Shown: one piece after another, positions 10,651 through 23,600 of the stretch
Layout: the number at the start of each line of letters is the position of its first letter
Position numbering within the stretch: position 1 is the first letter of the stretch
Assembly (NCBI GenBank): GCA_008711295.1
Contig: VUYV01000090.1
Span: 551,331 to 615,330 of the forward strand
Source of the DNA: Anarhynchus alexandrinus
Lineage: Eukaryota > Chordata > Aves > Charadriiformes > Charadriidae
Direction: 5' to 3'
DNA: 64,000 nucleotides
The notes under the pieces: model-generated
Seen by the model: only the letters and a program-made list of their open reading frames with translations
Databases searched by the model: none
Told to the model about the DNA's origin: nothing
Program-made: the position numbers and the translations under genes

Positions 10651-13600
10651 CTGCAGGCTCTTCTCTCGCCTTTCTGGCAATCCGCACGTCCAGAATTCCC
10701 CCCTCCGAAAATTCGGAAAGCGGCTCGGATGTGCCAGCGGGAATTCTCCTTTCCTTCTTGGCTTCTGCCTTCAGAAATTAGAAAATTTTGGAGTATCTGT
10801 TAGAAAATCCCTAAGTTATTCAGGCTGCAGCTTATCACCCCGTCTTTCTGAACGTCCCTAGACAGCAAAAATAGTGCAATTACAGAATAAAACAGCGAAA
10901 TAACTTGGAAGCATGAATAAACTAACTACTTAAAGAGTTAGAATGAAAACCAGGCAAACAACATTTAGTGCTCCTTTCAAAGAAGTGAGCACAGAGGTAT
11001 TTACATATATATGAAAATGACAAAATAAGCCAATGTTTTTGAGATGATTGTAATTATTTAAAAAAATAATAACCGCGGGAAAATGTTACGGATTTGGCAA
11101 GGAAAATAAGTACTTTCAGAGCTGAAAGCTCTGACTAGGATAGCCTTTTCTGAATGGTGAAAAATAACTGGCAGCAATTTCTGCTTGTGGTAATCTGTCT
11201 AATAGTTTGTACATTGAAATTGCAAGGTGTGCGTCACGCCCTACTGAAAGCAGTAGCTTGAAGGCTTTGATATAGAGCACCACAGTGTTCATATGGCTTA
11301 CCCGTAGATATGATTCTTAGTAATTTAATTAAAAAGGACAGGCGCGCCGTGGGCTTCTAGTTTGATTTAGAGAGAAAGAAAGTATTTAAGCTGTAGACGA
11401 ACTCATTTGTAAAACCTTTGCTATGCTCAGAGTCTAATTTTCTAGTTTAAATAGTAAAATTGCTTGGAATTAATTATAACTGTGTGATTGCTTAGCTGAT
11501 TCTGCAGCCCTTACTTGTGCAAATTGCCGTGGGTTTCTATGGGATTACTCCTACAGGTAATATTCTGATGACTCCAGATAGCAGGATTTGGCCCATTTTC
11601 ATCTGGTTCCAGGGTATGGCACTATGTGGGGATGTGCCTGTTGGCACAAAGTCTTTGACTTTGATAGGAGAAGAACTTGAGGTTAAGTCCAGCTATTGCT
11701 GGTTTGGTCACTGAGCCCTGATCTTGCTGTCCCTGAGGTCTGCTGTAAAATTTGCGCCGACTTCAGTCCAACTAAGATGAGGTCCTCTGGGTGATTGTAG
11801 TTTTCCATTGCCTTAGGGTGAGTTGAAGCTGCTCGGTATCTTGGAGATCATGGCCTGAGTGAATGAGGAGGAGGATTGTATCTGAAACTATCAAGAATCA
11901 ACATGTTTTGCTGCAAATGACAGATTAATCCAAAAAGGGGTATCATTTAATAGGGATATATGTTCGTGCTCTGGATCCAGTCCTGTGCTACTAAAGTCCA
12001 TGAGAGCTTTGCCACAGTAAAACAGAATAGCAAGACTTCTAAGGGTACATTTGTCATTTGTCTCTGCCGTGCGCTTTACGGGGTCCATATTTCAAATCTT
12101 TTGAGAGGCACGAATCTTTTCCTGCACACACTGAAGCCGCGTTAGAATAACTTCAGAGCAAACACATAATCCCTCCGCTCAAGAAATAACCTCCAAGCTG
12201 TAGAACTGAAATTTGTAAAATTCAGCTGTACTCAGAACTGCAGACCTGGGTGTCTAACCCCAGAGAAAATGTATTGCTTTATTACAAAATCACATTTAGA
12301 TGTTCAGTTTAATAATAAGGCACTTCTGAATTTTGCTTTTAAGGATATTTCCTGTCACTTCACTAGGAATATTTATGAGGGTAACACATGGGATATGTGG
12401 CTCACTGGCAGGAAGATTTTAAACTTTTTAATGAAATGAATGAGAAAGCAGGAAAATGTGTAGAAATATTTGTTGTTCCAATTTCAGTTTATTAGAAGAT
12501 GGAGTAAAGAAGGTACTTTTTCTCAGCGTGGAATATTGCATCTGCACTCACTTCTAGGATTTATATGTAACTACTGTCCTTGTCATCTGCATGCGTGGTC
12601 TTTGGATCACTCAAGAATGCAGATAAATGTTCTGTGGCTGGCAAAATAATCTTTATAGTTTTCGTCATCCAGTAAAAATTGTTAGTAAATATAGAGAGAA
12701 CTTGTATGCAGCTATGAAATTCAGAAACTTACTATAATGCTAAATAGAACCTTATTTTAAAATGGTGATATTTTGAGCCTAGAATAAATTCTTTGAGTTC
12801 ATGCAATATGTAGCATTTACCTTGGCTTGTTTGGCCAAGCCTTTTAAAAATACTATTTTATTTTCTAAAAGTAACCTCCAGAAAGTACAGATTTGGTAGA
12901 ACACCTCCATGGTGGTATGAATCAAATTGTCAATATGTCTACAGAACCTACAAGCAATAAGGATATAGGAATTTCTTAGCATATTCAATAAGTATTTTAA
13001 AAAGGATTACAGTCTGTAAATACATGCATGAACAAGGTGTGCCTTTGTAAATCCAATGTGCTATGGGTGAAGTAGCATCAAATTTAGAGTTCTCTTCTGG
13101 TGAATTTAAATCTCTGCTTCTAGTTTTAATCTAGCACTTTTCATACAGTAGTTTCTGTGCTTCCCTTGTGGTGCAGTTTGTTCTTCTGGATGTACAATGG
13201 ACACGTGGGTGCATCCCAGGGAAAAAGCAGTATGATGTGGTGTCAGTTTTACTCGCTGCTTCGTCTGAGCTCATGGTTTAGATGAACAATTGCCAAACCC
13301 ACTGTGGAGGAGGATCTCATTATTTCGCAATTAAAGACGTATGCTCCTGCTTCATGAAGATTTGTGTGGGTAATTGGTGTCTGTGTCCGTCCTTGCCGTT
13401 GATGACTTGCACTGCTTACCCCTATAGACTGAGCAGCATTTGTAGCTGTCGCTGGCTTGTTTTACACAGAGACTTAGTTGGAAGAACAAATGCAATGCTT
13501 ACTGCTACTGAACAAGAAAGTAACTTTTCTTCCTCTCCCCCATGGATATTTAAATGCTCTATTGAGTACCTTCAGCAAGCAGATTTTTTTTTTTTTCTAA

Positions 13601-16120
13601 ATTAGCACTGACTTCAACACTGGACATGGGAAAAGCCTTTTACTGTAAGGATCAGCACAGCTTCTGAGTCCTGCTTTCCATCGGCAAGGAAAAGGCAGTG
13701 GTAGCTGAATTAAAATGGGTTTTCTCTTTCTGGAAGGTGTGAACTTGTATAGGGATGAAAAAAAGAGAGAGAGAGAAACTGAAACGGATGAAGACAGCCA
13801 GATGCCCTCAAAATAGGGGGAAGTAAAAGACAGCAAGGAGAAAGGTAGTGGCTGAACTGGGTATTTTGACTTCCCGAAGGATGGAGAGGTTGGTGGGGTT
13901 GTGCCATAGTCCTCTGGCTCAGCTCCCTGCTGTGCCATGGGCTTGCCACAGGACTTCTGGAAAGATGTTTTGGTTGATTTCAGTGGGACTAGAAGTCTTG
14001 TTGAGGGATTGAACTTGGTTTTTTGTGTCTCAGCTCCACAGATAGAAAGGATAGAAATGCCTCTTGAGTAAATGGGGCTGATAAAAGGCCTTTTCAGAGA
14101 TACATTGAACTGGATAATTGGAATTTTTACTTAAACAGAGATGAAAATTAGCACTACAGATCTTGACGTACTTGGTTAAGGTTTACCTCCACTTTTCAGG
14201 GTCAGTTCAACAAGCTAGTGTGTGTTTTAAATGAATTTTGTCCTGCATTAATATCAGTTTCATAAAGCTGTTAACTTACCCTTTAAGAAGAAGAAAGAAG
14301 TTGATCTCTGCCTGCCAAATAGTACCATAAAGATATGATAACAAGAGAAAGTGAAAGGTGATAGAAGCGTGTGATAGCGCATAAATGGGATGCTACTCTG
14401 GCTTGGAAGCAGGAAAGCAAATGGAGACTATTTAATTATTCAAGGAACAATAAATGAAAAGTCTGCTTATAAAGTGACAGTAAAAGGAGAGACAAACAGA
14501 ATAAAAAGAAAGTTGGGAAAGGGAAACAATGGATAAAGAAAATAGAAGGCAGACAGGAAGGGATCAAATGGGGCAGGGGGGTGGATTTAAAACTTCCATG
14601 GAGTTTTCAATTAAAAAATATTATCTGTATAAATCTGCATATCGCAGCGCTTACATAACACCCTGTCTTTTACTCAAATTGTGGAAATCTGACACAGAGT
14701 GTCCTCCTGGGGGGTCACTTCGTGTTCCTGCTTCATCCTTTGGACGCACAACCTCAGTTAATAGGGCATGTGTTTTTAAAGGTGGCATGCCTTAGTGACA
14801 GGCTGTCTTAAGAGGTATCCTTTGTGGGTGATGTTAGTTTTAATGGCGTTACCGTTTTCTCTTCTGTCAAACTTGCAGTGAAAGTTGCCTCCTTCCTCCA
14901 ATAAATAATAGCATTTATTTTAAAGGGACTGGGTTATATACTGCGTTATATACTTTTGCAACTATACTAGCTAAAGATATTTTGCATGTAAAGATCGTGA
15001 GTGTTCAGCATTTTATTGCGGTGCTTGAACTACTGAGTATTTAATATGCTTGTACTGGGAGTTAGTGGGACATGTAAAAAGCACGTGAGGGTTGTTTCCC
15101 TCATCTAGATTACAGACGTGTATCACTTTGGCAGATTTTGCTTCATACAAAGTATTTTTTTAATACTTACAAAGTATACATTTTCATGTGCATGTGAATA
15201 ATTAGCAGCAAAAGGATTAAGCCTTTGGACATTCAAATGAATCTATGCTGTTTGCTATTGTAAAAGCATTATAATTAAGAAACAAAAGCAGTGTGTGTAC
15301 AGTGTTGAGTTCACACAAGTGCTCTTTCTTTAAGAACAGAGGCCAGTACTTCTTCCTCTTATAAGAGGAACTACACAAAAATTTTATATGAAGTTGCTTG
15401 CTAGGTCATATGTGGTTAAGCAAGCAATAATTATGTATCTTACTGATGAAACTTCAGCTTATGAACATTAAAACCAAAATAAGTTTAAGGTACTGGTGTT
15501 TTAATTCTTGACTTTTTTATGCATTTTCATTTTGTGTTGGGTAATGAAAATTGGCACAATCTATTTAGATTTCCTTTTAAATTATTTTTTAGTTCTTCAG
15601 GTAGCAGCATTTGTGTATTATTTTCAATATACACATACCTTAAAGAAACCGAAAAAAACAACCCACCAAAAAACCTTTTCATACACTTCTAAAAACAGAT
15701 TCTGTAATGCTTTTTTTAGTCTGAAGTTTTATTTTGAAAAGGTGGTGTTCTGTTATACTTTCTTCCATCTAGGCAAAAATGGTATTTGCCAGGAACAAAA
15801 ATCTTGAATCAATATGTGCAAATGTAGGAGTTCCAGAAGAGAGAAAATACTCAAAGGCAGGAGACTGTTCACAAGACCGGGAATCGGTAAATCCAGGAGC
15901 CAGTCTTTGTAGCAAGTGTGGCTAGAGTTTTGTTGTTGGGTTTTTTTCCTAGATGTGCTGCATCTGTGTCTTTAAAATTTATCTTGATTCCTCTGTATTA
16001 TTAAACATAATTTATTGTTATTAGTGTCAAAAGAGAGAATGACCCTTAGTTCTTTTCTGCTGAAATGAAGTTAACAGTGTACAATTGCCGTTGCAACCTT
16101 CAAATAGTCTGATACTGTTT
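10651..16120. other. Intronic DNA, mostly nothing recognised
   Basis: Sequence is AT-rich beyond the island. Apart from a possible palindromic repeat at 11,500-11,595, I see only short chance reading frames. Confidence 0.5.
11500..11595. repeat. Possible old amniote palindromic repeat (MITE-like)
   Basis: The block opens with CTGCAGCCCTTACTTGTGCAAA and closes with GCAGGATTTGGCCC. These are the two ends I recognise from common amniote palindromic repeats whose middle reads roughly TCCCATTGACTTCAATGGGA; here the middle survives only as GTTTCTATGGGATTACTCC. It is strongly decayed. A related fragment may lie at 11,965-12,015. Confidence 0.42.
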
Positions 16121-16129
16121 CTAAACATC

Positions 16130-17600
16130 CTTTTTGCCCTTGCTTTCAGCTTTGTTGACACCGAGTCATTGAGATGAGAATTGGTGACTTTTGAAAAGCC
16201 TATTTTTAACAAAGTTTATAATAGAGTATTACTGTTCATGAATAGTGTTGGCCTCAATCTGCACGAGCACTGAAAGGGAAGGCATGTATTGGAGGAGAAC
16301 TGCTTTTAAGTACTCATTTTGGGGTTTTGCTGTTCTCTAGTTGTGCCTGGTCCTTTTCTGTAGATAAGAGTATCGATCTTCACTCTGCTGCTGCAAGGAT
16401 ATCTCCTCTTATTTAAAGCTGAGAGATTCCAAAGTGTTTCCAAGAAAATGGTCCACACTACGTTATAAAACGGGATATGAATGGGAAATTGTTGTTTTCT
16501 AGGATTTTCAAACCTAGAGCAAAACAACTTCCAAAATATCAGATCACAGTATTTCTCAGAACTTCAGTTGTCACTTCTCGCACACTGCGAATAACTGAAG
16601 CACACCAATTCGAGTAGAATAAGAGCATCTCAGCTTTGGCTTAAAAGCAGCACATGGATGACAGCATGTAGTAAACGGGCAATCCTTTCCCGGTAGGTAC
16701 ATATTGAGGCTGCAAAGCTGGGATGTCATGTCCCTACAGACCAGATTCCTGATCCCATTCTTGGTTTTAAGCAGACTGTCATTGAAGGGTTAGTAATTTC
16801 TGTTAAGAAAATGTATTGGTCATTCTCTTTTTCCAGAATCTTTCATGGTTTTTGCCCTTTGACGGAAGACATTGTATATGTATTCTGCTCATCAGTTTCA
16901 TCAATTACGTGGTATGCTTATTGGCAGCTCTCATGCATAAATACTTATTTTACTAGAGTAGGAGATGACAGCATTTAGACATGTAAGAAACCTAAATCTT
17001 TGGCTCAGAAAAGATTTCTGATGGATACAAATGGTATTTCAATAACTTTCGATCCAAGAACTTTTCTTGCAAAGCGACATGACTGTTCTTCTTGCCAGTC
17101 ACGGCAGGCGCTCCATCTGTACAAATACCGCCCAATTTGAACCAGTCAAGCTTAACGTGTTTTTTTCCCACTATCTGCCACATTTTCAACAAATTTTCTC
17201 AGTTCTTTAAACAAGTGTGAGGCAGCAGTGTGGAACAAAATGGACAGAGGCCAAGTAATTTCTTAATTATAGCAGATTTTTTTTAACACGTTGAACAACA
17301 ACAGTCAACTGTGCAGTGTCAGTAGCATTGCAACTTCCCTTGGTTGTGAGCAAAAAAAGAAAAAAAAGTATTTGCATGAATCTGTTTAAAATTGAATGCA
17401 TGCTGTTGTATTGTCTAATATCGTCTCAGCCCTTCTCATTGTCATGCTGCATGAACAACTATGAACGCATCAGCTGTGTGCTGTTCTTTTGATCTGGTTT
17501 GTGCAGCAATAATTGATGTACCCTCTCGCATTCAGTCTTTGTTGTCTGAGAACGGCTCTTTCTCGCAAGCTCGCCATAGGGATATTTGCTGCTACACCTT
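16130..17600 (-). mobile_element. Decayed hAT-superfamily transposase (ZBED/FAM200-like)
   Basis: Reading the minus strand from high to low coordinates gives, in collinear order but with several frameshifts, blocks typical of hAT transposases and of host genes derived from them (ZBED5, FAM200, GTF2IRD2 C-terminus). They are: EKEPFSDN near 17,564-17,541; ATDTAQLTVVVQRVKK at 17,326-17,282; LRKFVENVADSGKK near 17,200-17,160; KLDWFKLGGICTDGAPAVTG near 17,150-17,094, which contains the TDGA catalytic-Asp neighbourhood; LLKYH followed after a frameshift by CIHQKS near 17,026; DMTSQLCSLNMYLPGKD at 16,732-16,682 leading into AFKPKLR near 16,630; and a weak C-terminal block KIGFSKVTNSHLND near 16,210-16,165. 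Stops and frameshifts show it is dead. It may be an old DNA transposon or a retrocopy of a domesticated hAT gene. I saw no zinc-finger BED region, introns or poly(A) to decide. Confidence 0.78.
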
Positions 17601-20600
17601 TGCCACTGATGTCAGCTCACAAATGTGTATTTATTTTTTACATACAAAAAGCTGTTGTGCTGGGGATCTTTCTTGATATGAAATCAGACTGCAGGTCAGA
17701 TCCAATAAAATATATTTTGCATTCACTTCAGGATTAGTTTGTATAAATATACCATTCCAATTCGGACTTTCTCTGTGGCTGTATCACCATACCACAAACA
17801 TACTTGTACAGACTCTGTCCCTTCTCCAAAGAAGAACCTATCCTTCCCCGACAGAGACTCTCTCCATGCAGTGTCAGCTCCATGTACTGTCATCTTAGTA
17901 TTTTTTTTTTACAGTGGCATGCATGACTTGGAAAGCAATGCTTTGATGATAAGTAAATTGCTTTAAAAAGTTTATGGATGTTTGAGTTAGCTGGGAAATC
18001 ATTAGAAAAACATGAGGTGGATGAAGACACTGCAGGTTGCACAGGTCCTTTACTTTCCTCTTGCTGTGGTAAGCAGGTAAGCTCTGGCTTTCTGTGGGCT
18101 CCCTCAAAGGAGTCTTATTGACTGGAGTTACTGTGTCTTGCTTGTTGTTTTATTGAAGCAATTTTAATCATGTGGGCTAAAACTGCTAGTTTTAAATTCC
18201 GGTTCTAGAAGCTGTGGAGTGCAGCTTTGAATCTCAAGTAATCACTTGATCTTCTGCAAAGGGAGACTAAAACACTGCCAGGCTTGCAGGGCAGTGCTTT
18301 GTTAATGTAAAGCAGTGGGGAGTGAGGGGCTGATTCTGTGACCACGTGTGTTCTTCCATTTGCTTGCCTATGCATCTCAATTGCCTATGCATCCACAGTT
18401 TCCTTGATTTCTTTTTTTTTTTTTTTAAAGGAATGTTATTACCTTTCTTCTAAAAACATTTAAGGCAAGGAGTGAAAAAGACTGTTGAATTTAATAAATA
18501 CCTGTATCGTAGTAGAAATGACGTTTTTGTGACTGCAGATGTGATGTGTGTATGCAGGAGCTAATGGAGCTTTAAAAGCATTTGGTGGCAGCCCTTCTGA
18601 TGTTTTTTCTTCATTTTGGACCAGTGAGTTGCAGGTAAAGGGCACTGGCAGTTACTTTCTAGTGACTTAAATACAACAGCTGATAGAGAAAGATTTAATT
18701 TCTAAGGATCAGCTATGAGGGAAGTGCACTTCACTATTGCCATCTGGGAAAAAAAGCATGTTTGTTTTTAATTACAGATACTGAGCTCCTTGTGGTCAGT
18801 TGATGTGAGAAGAGATAGGCTGACTGTAGAGGTGCAAAGTTCATGGTAGTGAAAAATGGAGGTTGGTGAGAGGTGGACTTCTTGCTGATGTTGATGCTGT
18901 ACTCAGGTTCGCTGTTTTCACCCATATACCTGACTGTTCTTGGAGTTACCCAGCAGCATCTTGGATAGAAGGGTTGCTCCTGGAAACAGTTCCCTTTCGG
19001 TCTGAGAAATTAGCTATAAACTCTGTCCCTTCTCCAGTATAACTTAAGACTAGATGATTTTATTTGACAACTTAATAATTGTACCTAAGCTGCCTCTGAA
19101 AATATTTTGCACTTGAATTTTATTAGTCTTGAATATATTACTTCTTCAAAAGAATTTTTATAGTTCTTACTAAATAAAGAATGAACATGGAAAAAGGAAA
19201 TTAAAAGCGTGTGCTCTGTGTCTGCACTTCCAAAACAAATTCAATATAAAAAAAAAAGGTGTAATGATATTATCTTTTCATCATTTTCACACCAGAAGGG
19301 GGGAAAAAATGCCTATCTGTATAAACTTTTTGAAACCTGCTTCCTTTGCTGTAGCCTGTACTTTTTCAGATTAGAGGAACACTGTATTCCTCAGATATGA
19401 TAAGGAGAATATTACTATTCAACGACTGTGATAACAAGGAGAGAAGACACTGGGCTGAAAGTCAGGTGCCCTGCTGCCCTGTGGCCACGGCGGTGCTGGC
19501 GTCTCGGTGTCAGTGTTGTAGAAGGGAGTGGGTATTTGCACGCTCCCTGTGAGCCTCATCGCTGCAAGGTGCGCCTACGACCACGTCAGACCATGGCTTT
19601 GGGGATCACTTCTTTACTTCAGGGGCTCTGTGGAACATTGTAACGTTCACCTTGCATCCTCACACTGTGTTGTAGTTCCCCTTGCTGTTGAAAGCCTTGG
19701 ATTTTTCATTAGGGTTTTGACCCTGAGTTCATTTGAAGGGGGAACTGATTTCATTGCCCATCCAGAATGCCCCTCCTCTCCCCCCCAACCCAAAACGAAC
19801 CAAACAAAAGTGCCAGCCTCTGTTGGCACTACTTCATCAGATGTGACAGGGTTGGTGTTTCTCAGTTTGGGCTCGCATTTGTTGGGCTTGGGAGTGGCAT
19901 GAGAGGGAAGGGCTGTCTATAAAGAGCTGGCAGGGATGTACCAGGTAAAATACCTGTGTAAGGAGGCTCATCTGAAGAGATGAAGGGCAGAAAGATCAGG
20001 GCATGCTGAAACATTTCCTGTAAGATTTGTACCTCTGGTGAGAGGTAAAAGATAAAACATCCCGCTAATGCTAAAGCATCTCCTCACTAAGCCTACAATT
20101 ACTTTGACAGCCATGATGCAGGTATTTTCCTGGGCCCAGAGAAAACGGGAGTTTTGGGTTTGCAGAGGACATGGGGATTTATCAGGGCTGAGACACGGAC
20201 ACTGGTACAAAGGGCGAGTCACGAAGCTCCCAGTCCACCCAAGGAAGCATCTCAGACAGGAGATCTGTCTCTGGGCATCTGTGTGAAGGGCTCACAGGTA
20301 TCAGCAGTAACGGGCTTCCCGTCATCTTAAAAGTCTATTCAAGAGCTGGGCTTTTCTACAAAAGAGGAGTTTCTTTATAGAGTTGGTAGCCGGTCCAGGG
20401 TGTAAGAAGAATGATGACAAGTTTTCAGTACCTGCTGTTTCCAAACTTAGTTATGCTTGCTGCGCTCAAAAATACCGCCATTTTGAGTTTTTAGCATGAA
20501 TATCATCAGTGTGACTCCAGGATGTTTTTAATTGCCATGGTTTGTGTAAGGCCTTCAAGGTTGTGATTCAGGGCTTCAGGAGGTCTTCTCCAAAACCTTA

Positions 20601-23600
20601 CTGAGAAAATGTTCTCAATTCTTTTCTCTTAGTGAGTGGCGTGTTTTTGGGGAGGGTGGGTAAGTGAGATAGCAGTGGGGGAATCCCACGTGGCATTTTG
20701 CAATGTGGGTTTAAAATCTCTGACTTGCCAGACATTTCCCTTTTAGTTTTTTTCCTTCCCCAGAAGTTTTAAAATGTTGGGGTTTTTTTTTGCTGAACCA
20801 AAGCGATATTTAAAGAACAAAGTCCATTAGAGATGTTGGCACAACAAAGAAAAAGAGTTTTAGAAGATGTGAGCCAGCTTAGGAGGTCTGAAATAGGAGG
20901 TGGATAGGTCTTTCCTTTCTCAAGGGAAAATGGTCATTCTGAATAAGGAGGTAAGGTGTTCTCAAGTGATAGATTAGAAAAGTCTTCAAAAGGCTTAAAC
21001 AAGTACAGCACCTTCTCATTTCCCAGTCAAGGGTGGAGAAATGTTCTATTATAGCATAGCAGTGATGAGAGTTAATAAAAAGCTAACTTTGTGCAATTTT
21101 CCTTGCAAATATTTGGATACTAATGATAATGTTTACAGTCCCTAAACTTTTTACTGTTTTCTTTTTATCGTACTGTCTCTTCCTTTTTCATTGTTGCTGC
21201 TTTTTGAAAGTTATATTTTCCCCTTCCTTAGAGGTGTCAGCTACAGAGGACTCTTCCATGCACCAACATAACACCTTGTGTGGGCTAAGAGTTACCTGGA
21301 GCAGGGCAGCAAAAGACTTTGAGTGTAGGTGCCCGGAGCTGGTCCTCTCGTACCCCTGCTGGAGCTGATGGATGGATCTGCTGGGGATGGAGCTGGATTC
21401 TTATGAGAAGGAGCCACGGGAATGTGCACAGGTTCAGATCTGAGACCAGGTGTTCCCATTAGTGATTAGGTTGCTATTTGTTTTGGAAACATCACTGTTG
21501 TAGGTTTTTGGTTTGTTTTGGTTTTTATTCTTGAGAATCACTCACATTTAAAGACTTGAGGTACACCTGCATAAGTCTGAGCTCACTGAAGTTGCTTTGA
21601 TTAAGGTGGGTGTAGGCCATAGTAGATTTACATCCATAATGTGCATGCTGTCTCAGTTTGTGATAGACTTATGCAAAATCATAATGAAAACACCTTAAGA
21701 ATGGATGTTATTCATACTGATTTGAACACAGCATGTGTCCAAATGGGAAGTGAGGTGTTGTTCCTCACTTGCAATATAAAAATACTTGAAATAACTGTTT
21801 CTGGGACTTCAGTATTTTCTATTGAATTCGTATCTACCCTTGTCATTTGACAGGCTACTAAAACACGATTCTGCTCAAAATGATAGAAATGACAGTCATA
21901 CAATGCACTTCATTCCTGCTGAGCCCTGTTATGTAGTTAGTTCGAGGAGATTGGGATCTTGCTTCAGTCGTTCAAGGACAGTCCTTTGGAAAGGATTTGC
22001 AGAATTTGTAATTGTGCCCATAAATCGCCCACTCCCCCTGCAAGCATGGTGAAATTTCTGCTGCAACCCTGCCGTTCTGAGTTGGGGAAACGGCATTTCT
22101 GTCTTATTTTTTTGGCTTGTTCCCTCTTTTTCAAACCCCAGCGGTTGCGTCGTGCTTGTGGTGAATTCCCTCAGCCACTGCCACGGACCACGCTTTCCTT
22201 CCTCTGCAGCGTTATTATGTAGAATTGCTTCTGTGCGCTGTCAGCGTTTGACCCCTAGCGAGTAGAAGAAATCATATATACGGAGACCCAAACTCTCCCC
22301 TTAGCTACGCTTGTGAAAACCTGTGGCATTATACAATTGGCTTGGAAAGACTTAAGAAATCCCGTGAGATCCGCTCCACTGAAAGTCGCTCTGTAAATGT
22401 TAGACGGGGCTGTTGTTTTTTGCGCTCGTATGTTTTATTTTAAAGCCGTACCTGAACTGCAGTCGATGATACTGTTTCGTAACACTGAAGAAGAGGGACA
22501 GATCTGGAGTATGAGATGTGCTGTGCTGTCAGTGGAGTTTGCAACTAAAACTGCCCTATCCAGGCGCTATAGCAGTGTCTGTGCTGTGAGACAGACGTGC
22601 TCTGTGGGCTTCTGGTTCCCAGCAGCATTCAAACCACTGGTGTGACCATCCTCCTCTTCCATGGCCTGATCTCTTTTGGGAAGGGGCCAGGCCCATCTCC
22701 TGGCAGTGGTGGCCAGTGGAGGTGCCCAGAGCCCAGGCCCATCTTGGTGGACTTTGGCCCTGCAGCACAGCAGAGCCCAGGCAGCAGAGGGGATGGTCCT
22801 CCCCGGGCCAAGAAAACTGGGTTTAGGTCTCACACGTTCCTGGCACCATCCAGTACGGAGCAAGCCCAGGGCTGAGGAATGTAAAGAGAAGGAACATTCT
22901 TGGTCTCCAGGCAGTGGGTTGAAGCTCTGGGGTGGTGGTGTAGCTGATGGCTGTGCCGTTTGTGGCTGTGAAACATAGCGTACGTGGAGATATGTGTTGC
23001 TGTATGGAAAGGCCCACATGACCTTTTTGTCTCATGTTTAACACAGAACCATAGGAAATAATATTCAGCCCATAGACGGGTATAGTACTGACCACTGTAG
23101 CCATGCCCATCTGAGCAGCTGGCATCTTTGACTCATACCGACCTCTGCGAGTGCAGAGGATACAGCTGGTCCACAAATAACCGACGAGCTTGAATATCTG
23201 TACATTACTTCTTTTAAAAAGTTGTGCAAAGATAGACCTGAGCAGATTGAAGTTACGGTCAGAGAGCCCTGCCCTGAGCCATGTATTTTTCGTCTCGGTT
23301 TCTTTGCGTTGTGATCCTACTGGGACAAGAAAGCGAATTACGAGAAGTGAGGAAGTGAAGCAGAAGATACAGTGAGATGTATTATACATACCTCCAGTAT
23401 TGTCATTAGATATTTTTACCTTTTTCTCAGAAAGAAGACTGAGTGGACTGTTGTGTGTGGATTTTTGCCATTGCTTAATGTAGAAGGGGAGGCGGAAATA
23501 TCGAAATTACATGTGAATTATTTATGTGTCCAATTTGCTGTTGTGAATGGAGGAGCAAGGATCTTAAAAGCTGTTAATTACTATGAATTTTATTGTACTG

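Noticed and set aside
22823..23389. 188-codon minus-strand frame
   Set aside because: No family resemblance and no supporting signals. Frames of this size are expected by chance in 64 kb.
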